The translations under genes were made by a program, and so were the position numbers. A stretch of 64,000 nucleotides of DNA from G963662905 sp965230045 (GTDB lineage Bacteria > Bacteroidota > Bacteroidia > Bacteroidales > WRLA01): the NCBI GenBank assembly GCA_965230045.1, contig OZ245940.1:2976001-3040000 (forward strand), in the 5' to 3' direction. The notes under the pieces were generated by a model. The model was not told where the DNA came from. It searched no databases and saw only the letters and a program-made list of their open reading frames with translations. Below are positions 52,673 through 61,563 of the stretch, in pieces (positions within the stretch are counted from its first letter, which is position 1; each line of letters starts with the position of its first letter).

Positions 52673-54031
52673 TTATTTATTTACGGGGATTTCCATTTCA
52701 AGCCATTCCGAGAGTTTTTTAAATACTTGCTGTTTTTGTTCTTCGGGTAAATTCCGGATGCGTGTGGCATGGGAACCGCCTTTTTTTACGATTTTCAGGT
52801 GATCGGTTTGATCGCCGGGCACGGCGGCAGAGGCCGACCAGGGATCGTATTCGCCATAGATATAAAGGATCCGGTTACCATGATTTTTAATGAATTCATC
52901 CACTTCAATCATGCTTTCCGGGATATATTCCACGGAATCGCCCACAGGACTAAATATCTGAAGCAGATATCCTTCTGCATCAGGAATGCTCAGTTTGCCT
53001 TCGAAGGGTTTGGTATCGTAGCCGTAATAGCCCAATTCGTGTGCTGCCTGATAAAAGAAAGGTTCTGTGGGCTTTTTTGCTTCTATGGCGAAATAATCCG
53101 GGCCACTTACTTCGAGCAGATGATCCAGAAGCTCCTGAACGACATCGCCTTGAGGCACTTCTTCGCAATCGTGTCCCCACTGAAAAAATGCAAATGGATA
53201 TTCCAAAACACAATAATCCAAAACGGCATCCATGGGGATATTAAAGGTATAATTCTTTTCTTCACAGTATTTTTTGAAGCCGGGCATCAAATAATCCCTG
53301 ACTGTCAGTACCATATGCTGATAGTCGAGAATCCGTTCGCGGCATTCTTCGGTAGCCACATTACGCAGGAATTCTTCCTCGCGCGGATCTTCCACAGCAA
53401 AATTGATGGGCGCAACATAGGGAATGCTCACATCCACATCATTCGGATAATGTTTGCGGTGGTAAATAGTGGTTTGTCCTCCTTTGCTGATGCCGGTATT
53501 GATCCATTTTCCCTTATAAAGATTTTTAAAAATCTCAGTGATTCGGTGATGGTCACCAGCGGCATTTTCGACAGTCAGATATTCCCAACCGGCATGTTCA
53601 GGGCGTGATTCCGCAAAATAACGATGTTCCACGACAATTTCGTTACTGCCCAACATCGGACTTAATTCATTGATATAGCGCGGGTTTTTGGCATATCCGG
53701 CCTGATAGCCTTCGGTGACCAGCAGGGCAGGACGGTCAAAACCTTTATGAAATACAAAAACGCGTTGTTTGAAACTGCCCTTTTCGGGATGTTGGTGATC
53801 CAGCGGCTGTTCCACACGAATTTCGTAAATTTTCTCGAAAAAATCGTTTCCTTTGATTTCCTGAACATCAGAGACATAAGGAAGCGATGCGAGTACTTTG
53901 GCAAAATTCTGGTTTTGATCCACCGTAATTTTTAGCGGATTAGCCTGTTTTGCTGTTTTTTTGGTTGTACCGCAAGATGCGACAATCAGTGCCAGCAGTA
54001 CGAATAAAATTTGTAATTGTTTTTTAATCAT
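52673..54031 (-). CDS. S37 family prolyl tri/tetrapeptidyl aminopeptidase lipoprotein
   Basis: A 452-residue lipoprotein from MIKKQLQILF (an in-frame ATG at 54070 would precede the signal). Lipidated Cys20 (LIVASC). The alpha/beta-hydrolase domain belongs to family S37: nucleophile S182 (TGISKGGQ), Asp in YGEYDPWSA, His in GSHATRI. Characterised Streptomyces members release proline-containing tri- and tetrapeptides from N termini, such as X-Y-Pro from collagen-like sequence. Substrate use here is inferred. It lies between the toxin gene upstream and the C69 dipeptidase gene downstream (4-bp gap). Confidence 0.86.
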   Translation of the reverse strand: MIKKQLQILFVLLALIVASCGTTKKTAKQANPLKITVDQNQNFAKVLASLPYVSDVQEIKGNDFFEKIYEIRVEQPLDHQHPEKGSFKQRVFVFHKGFDRPALLVTEGYQAGYAKNPRYINELSPMLGSNEIVVEHRYFAESRPEHAGWEYLTVENAAGDHHRITEIFKNLYKGKWINTGISKGGQTTIYHRKHYPNDVDVSIPYVAPINFAVEDPREEEFLRNVATEECRERILDYQHMVLTVRDYLMPGFKKYCEEKNYTFNIPMDAVLDYCVLEYPFAFFQWGHDCEEVPQGDVVQELLDHLLEVSGPDYFAIEAKKPTEPFFYQAAHELGYYGYDTKPFEGKLSIPDAEGYLLQIFSPVGDSVEYIPESMIEVDEFIKNHGNRILYIYGEYDPWSASAAVPGDQTDHLKIVKKGGSHATRIRNLPEEQKQQVFKKLSEWLEMEIPVNK

Positions 54032-54066
54032 AAGGTTATGGATAGTGAAGTTTTTGTATAGGTGAA

Positions 54067-54363
54067 TCAAAATTTCAATATGTCAGGGTTTCGACGGCAA
54101 TCCCAAAGTTTTAAAACAACAATTTTGGCTGTTTCTATACGATAAAATATAATATAGTTTTTAATGATCAATCCCCTAATATTATGGTATTTAGTTCGTT
54201 TTCCAATATCAGGAGATTTAGCGATAAGCTTTAGCTCTTTGATAAATGATTTATACAGCTTTTTAGAATAGTTTGAGCTCCTGTTACGCTCGTTGAAGTA
54301 TTCCAGAACGCTGCGTAAATCATTAATGGATTTTTCAGTCCACTCTATTCTTCGCCCAGCCAT
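54067..54363 (-). CDS. RelE/ParE-family toxin
   Basis: A 98-residue toxin: IEWTEKSINDLRSVLEYFNERN opens the fold, and KYHNIRGLIIKNYIIFYRIETAKIVVLKLWDCRRNP gives the characteristic R…NY…I-Y…LWDCRR pattern of Bacteroidota ParE/RelE proteins. Its start lies inside the antitoxin gene (19-bp overlap). Whether it targets gyrase or mRNA cannot be told. The pair is inserted between the S37 peptidase and the hydroxyproline genes, in the same direction. Confidence 0.85.
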   Translation of the reverse strand: MAGRRIEWTEKSINDLRSVLEYFNERNRSSNYSKKLYKSFIKELKLIAKSPDIGKRTKYHNIRGLIIKNYIIFYRIETAKIVVLKLWDCRRNPDILKF

Positions 54364-54581
54364 TTATCAACTTTTTCATCCAGCTTGGCCTGAGAAATGG
54401 TTTCTCCGTTTGAAGCCTGGATACTTGCTTCCAATAACTCCTTTTCGATCTCTGGTGTCAACTCAATAATATTTTCGTCTTTTCTAAAATCTAAAAGGGT
54501 TTTAAGAGCATTTAGAAGATCAAAATCATTTATGTTCGTTATGCGATGAATTAATTCCTGTTTAAGGGTCAATGTGTCCAT
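54345..54581 (-). CDS. Antitoxin of the ParE-type pair
   Basis: A 78-residue acidic protein (MDTLTLKQELIHRITN…EIEKELLEASIQASNGETISQAKLDEKVDKWL). The C-terminal half resembles antitoxin tails of the addiction-module/RelB-like kind. There is no clear DNA-binding motif. It overlaps the toxin gene by 19 bp, the usual antitoxin-first arrangement. Assignment depends chiefly on the partner. Confidence 0.75.
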   Translation of the reverse strand: MDTLTLKQELIHRITNINDFDLLNALKTLLDFRKDENIIELTPEIEKELLEASIQASNGETISQAKLDEKVDKWLGEE

Positions 54582-54638
54582 AATAGCTCATTTTAAAAAT
54601 CACAAAATACAAAAAATTAAAATTCGGTCAAAAATATT

Positions 54639-55688
54639 CTACCGAAAAATAAACCCATCTTTCAAGCCATCTTCCGGATCAAAATAGAAGCGGTGCTGAC
54701 CTGTTATGCTGGCGGTTCCGGCAACTTCGGGCACAACGGCATCATGCGGGCCATAAGTTGTTAGTTCTTTGATTTTTACATCCATCAAAGTGCCTAAAAT
54801 ACTTTCTATACGGATGCTTTCACCTACCGGCAGATTATCCTTGAAGCGGTGCAGGGCAGCACGCGCGCTTACTCCTGATCCGGTTGGGCTGCGATCTACT
54901 TCTCCTTCGGCAAAAATGCATACGTTACGGCTGTGATGCATTGGGTTAAATGCTTTTCCTGTGAAGATTGTGCCGTATAAAAAGCTCAGATCTTCCTCAA
55001 AAGGATGTTTGATTTCAAATTGTTCCATCACCGCATATTTTATCCTGCGGCCATATTCAATCAGGCGGTTATAATCGCTGGCATCCATTTTCAGGCCAAG
55101 TTTTTCAGCATCCGTAAAAGCATAAAATGCACCTCCAAAGGCTACATCAAAATCTATCGTGCCAATTCCGGGGACATCCACTTTCTGATCGTGCAGCAGC
55201 ACGAAAGAGGGAACATTCTCAAAAAATACCTGATCTACCTTTCCATTTTCTTTGAAAGTAGCATGGGCTGTAATCCGGCCCGGAGGCGCATCAATACGGA
55301 TGTATGGATCATCCTTGCCTTTTTTGATCAGCCCGGTATCCAAAACCAATGTTACCAGGGCAATCATGGCATGACCGCACATGGTGGAATATCCTTCGTT
55401 GTGCAGGAAAAACGTTCCGAAATCGCCATCTTTGGAGCAGGGTTCGGTGACCACCGCACCATACATATCGGCATGACCACGCGGTTCCCACATCAATCCG
55501 GTGCGGATATAGTCCAGATGATCACGGAAAAACCTGCGTTTCTCCAGAATGGTATTGCCTTTAATTTCCGGCAAGCCGCCCGTAATTACCCGCAAGGGCT
55601 CGCCACCGGTATGCAGGTCAATTGTTTGGATTTCCAGCCAATTGTCAGGTTTTTTCCAGTTCCAGCCCTGAAATATATTTTTTGTCAT
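54639..55688 (-). CDS. trans-3-hydroxy-L-proline dehydratase (proline racemase family)
   Basis: A 349-residue proline-racemase-superfamily enzyme. The first catalytic residue is C104 (STMCGHAMIA), but the second, Cys in racemases and 4-hydroxyproline epimerases, is T269 (DRSPTGSGVS). A Cys/Thr pair is the signature of trans-3-hydroxy-L-proline dehydratases; human L3HYPDH uses Cys104 and Thr273. The reaction yields delta1-pyrroline-2-carboxylate, the substrate of the reductase encoded 1 bp upstream in the operon. No signal peptide; cytoplasmic. trans-3-hydroxyproline occurs in collagen, especially type IV, which matches the prolyl peptidases around it. Confidence 0.9.
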   Translation of the reverse strand: MTKNIFQGWNWKKPDNWLEIQTIDLHTGGEPLRVITGGLPEIKGNTILEKRRFFRDHLDYIRTGLMWEPRGHADMYGAVVTEPCSKDGDFGTFFLHNEGYSTMCGHAMIALVTLVLDTGLIKKGKDDPYIRIDAPPGRITAHATFKENGKVDQVFFENVPSFVLLHDQKVDVPGIGTIDFDVAFGGAFYAFTDAEKLGLKMDASDYNRLIEYGRRIKYAVMEQFEIKHPFEEDLSFLYGTIFTGKAFNPMHHSRNVCIFAEGEVDRSPTGSGVSARAALHRFKDNLPVGESIRIESILGTLMDVKIKELTTYGPHDAVVPEVAGTASITGQHRFYFDPEDGLKDGFIFR

Positions 55689-55689
55689 T

Positions 55690-56655
55690 TTAAAGTTCTA
55701 TTTGTGTACCAATTTGTTTGTTTTTGGCATTCAGATAAGCCAGTTTCGCTGCAAAAAGATCAAACAAGGCCATGCCTACAGATTTGACCAGGGTAGTTTG
55801 GTGCTTATCTACAAAAGTTTCTCCGGCGATCAGCTCAGAGAGCGTATAGATATTCCGTCCGGAAATCCATTTTTCCTTCACAGGAACCACCACATCGCCG
55901 CATTCGTGGCGCGCAGCCGGTGTGTCGATAAAATACTTGCTGATCATGCGGAAAAGTACAGCCGGCATTTCCTGCATGTCTTTTCGGAAAGAACCAATTC
56001 CTATAAAATGTTTTCCTTCCAGAAGCTCAGCATTATCAGGTAAAACAGGTTCATGCGAACTGGTAGCCGTAACAATAATATCGCTTGCAGCAACAAGCTG
56101 GCGTACATCGTGCACCATTTCCAGTCGGATTTCCGGATTGAGCTTTTGAAGGTTTTCTTTAAAGCGGATCAGATTATCTTGCTGATTATCAAAGACAAAA
56201 ACTTTCTCCAGATGAAAACAGGCCGAAATCATAAAAGCCTGGTAAACGCCCTGTATGCCTGCACCTACAATGCCCAGGAATCGGGAATTTTCCGGTGCTG
56301 TAAATTTTGCGGCCACAGCACCTACGGCACCGGTACGCAAGGCTGTCAATGCGCTGCCGTTCATCAAGGCAAGTGCTTCTCCGGTATGACCATCATTCAG
56401 GAAAACATTGCCGTAAATTGCCGGACGGCCTTTGGCGACATTTTCCGGGAATACACTTACCAGTTTGGTTGTAAAATACATACCCGATGCACTAGGCATT
56501 AAAAGCACCGTATTGTTCTTTCCCATATCCATGTGCATACGGTCGGGCATTACAAAATCTCCTTTATGAAAAGTCCGGAATGCCTTTTCCATAGATGAAA
56601 TAAGCTCCGAAGGTGGTAAAACCCGGTGAATATCCTGTTCGTTTAATGTAAGCAT
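55690..56655 (-). CDS. Ornithine cyclodeaminase/mu-crystallin family, probable delta1-pyrroline-2-carboxylate reductase
   Basis: A 321-residue NAD(P)-dependent enzyme. The Rossmann motif is GIVGAGIQGVYQAF (near 130-143), and MNGSALTALRTGAVGAVAAKF and SADIIVTATSSHEPVL are family blocks. Members include ornithine cyclodeaminase, alanine dehydrogenase and ketimine/pyrroline-2-carboxylate reductase. The adjacent C/T-type dehydratase (1-bp gap) produces delta1-pyrroline-2-carboxylate, so reduction to L-proline is by far the likeliest job. This pairing is known from hydroxyproline-using bacteria. Confidence 0.86.
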   Translation of the reverse strand: MLTLNEQDIHRVLPPSELISSMEKAFRTFHKGDFVMPDRMHMDMGKNNTVLLMPSASGMYFTTKLVSVFPENVAKGRPAIYGNVFLNDGHTGEALALMNGSALTALRTGAVGAVAAKFTAPENSRFLGIVGAGIQGVYQAFMISACFHLEKVFVFDNQQDNLIRFKENLQKLNPEIRLEMVHDVRQLVAASDIIVTATSSHEPVLPDNAELLEGKHFIGIGSFRKDMQEMPAVLFRMISKYFIDTPAARHECGDVVVPVKEKWISGRNIYTLSELIAGETFVDKHQTTLVKSVGMALFDLFAAKLAYLNAKNKQIGTQIEL

Positions 56656-56744
56656 AGGCGTTTTCTGCGAAAGATATTGAATTTTACGGGATTGGGATAA
56701 TTAAATTTCCAAAGCTCAAAAATTTGGAAATTTAATTATTAGGG

Positions 56745-58130
56745 TCAAACATTTTTCATCGCCTCAACATCCTCCGGCCGCTTCGGAATAGGCTTGCCCA
56801 GCAATTCATAGCCATCTTCGGTAATTACGAAATCTTCTTCATTGCGGATGCCGCCAAAGTCTTTGTATTGTTCAATTTTATCGAAATTGTAGAATGCTGC
56901 ATTATGTCCCTGAGCTTTCCACATATCAATCAGTTCGGGAATAAAATATACGCCCGGCTCAATAGTCAGGACAAATCCAGGCTTGAGTGGCCGCGCCAGG
57001 CGGAGGCTTTTCAACCCAAATTGCGTGCTTTTGGCTTTGCCTTCATAACCAACATAAACCTCGCCCAAATCTTCCATATCATGCACATCCAGACCCATCA
57101 TATGGCCTAAACCACAAGGAAAGAAAAGCGCATGGGCTCCGGCTGCCAGGGCTTCTTCGGTATCGCCTTTCATAAAGCCAAGAGCTTTCATATCGTTGAT
57201 GATGCTGCGCGCGGCTGATAAATGGACTTCTTTGAAGGGAACACCGGGTTTCAAAGCTGCAATGGCCGATTCGTGTGCATTGAGCGCGACATGATAAATT
57301 TCCCTTTGCCGATCGGTGAATTTTTCAGAAACAGGAATGGTGCTCGACATATCTCCGGCATAATGCAGTGGCGTTTCCGCGCCGCAATCGAGCAGGAACA
57401 GATCGCCTTCTTTCAGTGTATTGCCGTGATAATGGTTGTGCAGGGTTTGCCCATTAATCGTAGCGATGATCGGAAAGCTGATATTTCCATTGGCAGCCAA
57501 AGCGATTTCGTGCACGCGTGCTGCTACTTGCGCTTCGGTCATTCCCGGACGGATCATGCGCATAGCTTCCAGGTGCATATCGGCAGTAATATCCACGGCT
57601 TTATGAATTTCGGCAATTTCTTCTGCAGACTTTACCGCACGTTGTTCCACAACTGCAGTGATAAATTCTTTGGAAACATGATTGGCCAATTCATCGGGAT
57701 GGATATCAAGCCACTTAAAGAGTTGAATTTTATTATCGTGGCGGTAGGGTGGGAGGTAGTGGATTTTGCGGCCTTTGCTGCGCGCTTCCTTCAAGAGTCC
57801 TTCCAGCTTTGCGAGGGGACGAACATCCGTAATGGCGTATTTTACAGCACGCTCAGCTAATGTTGGCTGCGAACCCATCCAAACAATGGAATCGATGGTG
57901 AGATCGTCGCCAAAAAGGATTTCTTCACCGCTGTCGATGTCTATGGCGGCGTGAAGCCCCGGATAGTCCATTCCGAAATAATACAGAAAAGTACTGTCCT
58001 GACGGAAATGATAGGTATTGTCGGGATAATTCATGGGGCTTTCATTATTGCCGCAGAAAAGGCAAATCCCTGACGACATTTCATTTTTGAGTGCTGCTCT
58101 TCTTTTTTGGTAGGTTTCTTTGGTAAACAT
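56745..58130 (-). CDS. pepP: M24 family Xaa-Pro aminopeptidase
   Basis: A 461-residue aminopeptidase P from MFTKETYQKRR (the ATG at 58190 would add 20 non-family residues across an upstream hairpin). N-terminal creatinase-like domain (1-170) and pita-bread catalytic domain with metal ligands in DCGAETPLHYAGDMSS (two Asp), CGLGHMMGLDVHD (His), TIEPGVYF (Glu) and GGIRNEEDFVIT (Glu). It removes the N-terminal residue ahead of proline or hydroxyproline. No signal peptide. Position between hydroxyproline dehydratases suggests it acts on imported Xaa-Pro/Xaa-Hyp peptides. Confidence 0.92.
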   Translation of the reverse strand: MFTKETYQKRRAALKNEMSSGICLFCGNNESPMNYPDNTYHFRQDSTFLYYFGMDYPGLHAAIDIDSGEEILFGDDLTIDSIVWMGSQPTLAERAVKYAITDVRPLAKLEGLLKEARSKGRKIHYLPPYRHDNKIQLFKWLDIHPDELANHVSKEFITAVVEQRAVKSAEEIAEIHKAVDITADMHLEAMRMIRPGMTEAQVAARVHEIALAANGNISFPIIATINGQTLHNHYHGNTLKEGDLFLLDCGAETPLHYAGDMSSTIPVSEKFTDRQREIYHVALNAHESAIAALKPGVPFKEVHLSAARSIINDMKALGFMKGDTEEALAAGAHALFFPCGLGHMMGLDVHDMEDLGEVYVGYEGKAKSTQFGLKSLRLARPLKPGFVLTIEPGVYFIPELIDMWKAQGHNAAFYNFDKIEQYKDFGGIRNEEDFVITEDGYELLGKPIPKRPEDVEAMKNV

Positions 58131-58158
58131 ATCTTTTGGTTTTAAATTTTCCGGTAAA

Positions 58159-58185
58159 TGTCCCCCAACATATTGCCGGGGGACA
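58159..58185. other. Intergenic hairpin between hypD and the M24 gene
   Basis: TGTCCCCC-aacatattgcc-GGGGGACA: an 8-bp perfect stem in the 84-bp gap. It lacks a T-run. It may be a weak terminator or a processing site that lowers expression after the abundant glycyl radical enzyme. Confidence 0.65.
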
Positions 58186-58214
58186 AACAACCAATAAAAA
58201 ATAGATGAAAAAAA

Positions 58215-60581
58215 TTACAAATTTTCGTGTTCTGTACGGCGGATGATTTCATTTTGGAGATCTTCGCCCAAATCATTGAAATAATCGGAATATCCGGCTA
58301 CGCGCACAATCAGGTCGCGGTATTTTTCCGGATGTTTTTGCGCATCACGCAAAGTGGAAGCGGTAACCACATTAAATTGAATATGATGCCCATCGAGGCG
58401 GAAATAGGAGCGCACCAGGGCAGAAACCTTGGCGATGCTTTCTTCGTCTTCGAAGAAATCGGGTGAAAATTTCTGGTTGAGCAAGGTACCGCCCGTGCGC
58501 AGGTGGTCAATTTTTGCAGCAGATTTAATCACAGCTGTGGGGCCGTTTTGATCGCTGCCCTGCACCGGGCTGATCCCTTCGCTCAGTGGTTCTCCTGATT
58601 TACGCCCATCGGGCAAAGCCTGGCACACACTGCCAAAATACACATGCGATGTGGTGGGCAGCAGGTTGATGCGGAATTTACCGCCGCGAGCCGTTGGCCT
58701 TCCGTTGATGCTGTCATAAAAAATATCGAAAATACGACTCAGTTGTGCATCGGCATAATCATCGTCATTGCCGTATTTCGGTGTCTCGTATATTAATTGA
58801 TGCCGTAATTTTTCGTGACCTTCAAAATTGTTTTTCAATGCCCGGACCAGTTCATCCATGCTGAAATTCCTTTGCTCAAAAACGTGGTGGCGGATTGCTG
58901 TGAGGCTGTCGGTAAGGCTGCCCGTGCCAACGCCTTGCACATAGGAAGTGTTGTAGCGCGCACCGCCATCATTGTAATCTTTCGCATTTGCAATACAATC
59001 ATCAATGAGCAGCGAAAGAAAAGTAGCGGGCAGGTTTTTGGCAAACAGTCGCTCAATAATCACATTTCCCTTGATTTTGATATCGGCAAAATGCTGTTCC
59101 TGGATTTTATACGCCTCCATCAACTCTTCAAAGCTTTCAAAATCATTTGGATTACCGGTTTTTGGCCCGATTTGCTTTTGTGTTTTCGGATCAAATCCGT
59201 TATTGAGGGTTATTTCGAGGATTTTTGCCAGGTTAAAATATCCCGTGAGGATATAGCTTTCCGTACCAAAAGCACCGGTTTCCACACATCCGCTGGCGCC
59301 GCCATTGCGTGCATCTGTAATGCTCTTACCTTGTCGCACGAGCTCCTGAATTATGGCATCGGTATTAAAGATGCTGGGCTGGCCAAAGCCCGTTTTCGTG
59401 ATTTTTACTGCACGCCGGATGAATGAATCGGGATTTTTCTTGCTGAGCTGCACCATGGAGCTGGGCTGCAGGATGCGCATTTCTTCAATCACATCGAGAA
59501 TGATGAAAGAAAGCTCATTTACGGCATCGCTGCCGTCTTCTTTCAGGCCGCCTAAGTTGATGAGCGCAAAATCGGTATAGGTATTGCTTTCCAGTGCTGT
59601 AACGCCTACTTTTGGCGGAGCCGGATGATTGTTGAACTTCACCCAAAACGATTGTAAAAGCTCGGTGGCGATTTCTTTATTGAGTGTGCTATTGGAGATT
59701 CCTTCTTCCCAGAAGGGAAACAGGTTTTGATCCAATCTGCCGGGATTAAAACTGTCCCAGGGGTTGAGCTCGGTGATTACTCCCAAATGGATAAACCAGT
59801 AATGCTGCAAGGCTTCGTGGAAGTTTTGGGGCGCATGGGCTGGAACCCTGCGGCAGATGGCAGCCATTGTTTTGAGCTCTTCGGCTCTTTGTACATTTTG
59901 CTCAGCAGCAGCCATTTCCTCAAGCTTATCTGCGTGACGTTCCGCATAGCGAATGATGGCGCGGGCACTGATTTCCATACCTTCGAGCTGGTCGCGTTTG
60001 TCCAAAGCCAGCGGATCATTATAAAAATCGAGCTTTTCGCGACTGATGCGGATGTCTTCGATAAAATCGAGCATACCTTTTTGGAATACTTTTTTTCCGG
60101 CAACGGTATGTCCGGGAGCGCGTTGTTCCTGAAATTCCGTAAACATGCCGGCTTCATAGGCCATCAGCCATTGCGGATCCATATTGGCCATAATGCGCTC
60201 ACGGTTCGAACGGCCTTTCCAGAATGGAATGATCACCTTTTCGTAAGCATCGCGGGTTTCTTTATCTACTTTGAAGCTTACTTTTTCGCGGGCATCCAGA
60301 ATGTCCAGATCCTGCAAGGAGTGCAGGCTCACTTCCGGATAAGTGGGACATGCTTTTGGCGCCGGACCGCGTTCACCAACAATCAATTCGCCATCATTGA
60401 TGCAAATATGCTTGTGCTCCAAAAGATGCGCAAATGCCATGGCTCGCTGCACGGGAATTGATTTTCCGCGACATGCTTCGCTTTTATAGAAATCTGTGAT
60501 CAGAAGCGCACGTTCTGCCGAAAGCCGGTTTACCGCTTCTAAAGTATTGGTCCTGAGTTTTTTTATACGATTGTTTATCAT
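58215..60581 (-). CDS. hypD: trans-4-hydroxy-L-proline dehydratase (glycyl radical enzyme)
   Basis: A 788-residue glycyl radical enzyme from MINNRIKK (the ATG at 60650 would add 23 Lys/Asn-rich residues). Catalytic Cys432 and Glu434 lie in GGASGCVETGAFG; the radical Gly763 is in VRVAGYSDYFNDL. Long stretches match what I recall of Clostridioides difficile HypD: TEFQEQRAPGHTV, VKFNNHPAPPKVGV, TGGTLLNQKFSP, and nearly the same residue numbers (C434/E436 there; 789 aa). It dehydrates trans-4-hydroxy-L-proline to delta1-pyrroline-5-carboxylate, which ProC (not in the window) reduces to proline. The activase gene is 184 bp upstream. It requires anoxic conditions. hypD here is not the hydrogenase gene. 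Confidence 0.93.
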   Translation of the reverse strand: MINNRIKKLRTNTLEAVNRLSAERALLITDFYKSEACRGKSIPVQRAMAFAHLLEHKHICINDGELIVGERGPAPKACPTYPEVSLHSLQDLDILDAREKVSFKVDKETRDAYEKVIIPFWKGRSNRERIMANMDPQWLMAYEAGMFTEFQEQRAPGHTVAGKKVFQKGMLDFIEDIRISREKLDFYNDPLALDKRDQLEGMEISARAIIRYAERHADKLEEMAAAEQNVQRAEELKTMAAICRRVPAHAPQNFHEALQHYWFIHLGVITELNPWDSFNPGRLDQNLFPFWEEGISNSTLNKEIATELLQSFWVKFNNHPAPPKVGVTALESNTYTDFALINLGGLKEDGSDAVNELSFIILDVIEEMRILQPSSMVQLSKKNPDSFIRRAVKITKTGFGQPSIFNTDAIIQELVRQGKSITDARNGGASGCVETGAFGTESYILTGYFNLAKILEITLNNGFDPKTQKQIGPKTGNPNDFESFEELMEAYKIQEQHFADIKIKGNVIIERLFAKNLPATFLSLLIDDCIANAKDYNDGGARYNTSYVQGVGTGSLTDSLTAIRHHVFEQRNFSMDELVRALKNNFEGHEKLRHQLIYETPKYGNDDDYADAQLSRIFDIFYDSINGRPTARGGKFRINLLPTTSHVYFGSVCQALPDGRKSGEPLSEGISPVQGSDQNGPTAVIKSAAKIDHLRTGGTLLNQKFSPDFFEDEESIAKVSALVRSYFRLDGHHIQFNVVTASTLRDAQKHPEKYRDLIVRVAGYSDYFNDLGEDLQNEIIRRTEHENL

Positions 60582-60765
60582 TGCTTTGTTTTTTTTGTTC
60601 TTTTTAAAATGATGTCCTTTTAGATTTCTCAGTCGGTTTTTATTCTTCAACGGAATATAAATCCTTATTTCGAACTGCTAGGATTAATGTATTGCTGCGC
60701 AGTGGTGAGAAATCTGAAGTGTGTATCATTTTTTAATTTTTAAAATCATAATTGCATATTGCGGC

Positions 60766-61563
60766 CTAACCACCAATTTTTGTTTTAAATCCGGCTGTCT
60801 CGAATCGGGATTTCAGCCCTTGCACATCGTCTTTGCTCATTGCAGCCAAATCTTTCAATGCGTATTCTTTGCCAAATTTATCGTATTTATGTTTTGCAGT
60901 ATCGTGATAGGGCAGGAGGTTGACCTGCTCTACAATCGTGCGGATTCCATCAAGGAAATCCAGAATACTGCCGATGTTTTTCTGAGTATCTGTAATTCCC
61001 GATACGATTGGAATCCTTATCCAGGATTTTTTCCCGGTCTCGTGCAGGTATTTCAGGTTTTTCAGAATAGGGTCATTACCGACTGCTGTATATTTTTTAT
61101 GCAAATCGGAATCCATCAGTTTCAGATCGTAGAGGATCAGGTCGGGCAGCACGGCAATTTCCCGGAAAAGCTTTGGGTTGGCAAATCCACAGGTGTCCAG
61201 CGCAGTGTGGAAACCTGCTTGATTGAGCTGCCGGAGTACTTCGCGCAGAAAACCGGCTTGCATCAGCGGTTCGCCACCGCTGAGCGTAATGCCACCGCCG
61301 GATTCTTCCATAAAAACCCGGTCTTTTTCCAGCTCAGTAAGAAGTTCGGAAGCACTGATTTCACGACCGTTTTGCCGCTGATGGCTGAATGTCTGCCCAT
61401 CGAGTTTATGCTGTTCTTCGAGCTGTTCAATGGCTTGATCCTGGCTTTCGGGATTATGGCACCAGATACAGCTAAGCGGGCAGCCTTTAAAAAATACGGT
61501 TGACCGAATGCCCGGGCCATCGTGCACAGCAAAGCGCTTTATATCATAAATTATTCCCTTCAT
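60766..61563 (-). CDS. Radical SAM activating enzyme for the glycyl radical hydroxyproline dehydratase
   Basis: A 265-residue activase from MKGIIYD (an ATG four codons upstream is possible). Radical-SAM cluster motif CPLSCIWC (CxxxCxxC) near residue 30 and GGITLSGGEP (SAM binding) near 80. The extra Cys-rich region with two further [4Fe-4S] clusters found in several other activases is absent, so this is the compact PFL-activase type. It would abstract hydrogen from Gly763 of the neighbouring dehydratase. It is the first gene of the minus-strand hydroxyproline cluster. Confidence 0.93.
   Translation of the reverse strand: MKGIIYDIKRFAVHDGPGIRSTVFFKGCPLSCIWCHNPESQDQAIEQLEEQHKLDGQTFSHQRQNGREISASELLTELEKDRVFMEESGGGITLSGGEPLMQAGFLREVLRQLNQAGFHTALDTCGFANPKLFREIAVLPDLILYDLKLMDSDLHKKYTAVGNDPILKNLKYLHETGKKSWIRIPIVSGITDTQKNIGSILDFLDGIRTIVEQVNLLPYHDTAKHKYDKFGKEYALKDLAAMSKDDVQGLKSRFETAGFKTKIGG

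Noticed and set aside
52769..53608. 279-codon plus-strand frame opposite the S37 peptidase
   Set aside because: It is the antisense shadow of a clear lipoprotein peptidase gene, with low-complexity, family-less translation.
54639..55688. Proline racemase or 4-hydroxyproline 2-epimerase
   Set aside because: The second catalytic Cys is Thr269, the dehydratase signature.
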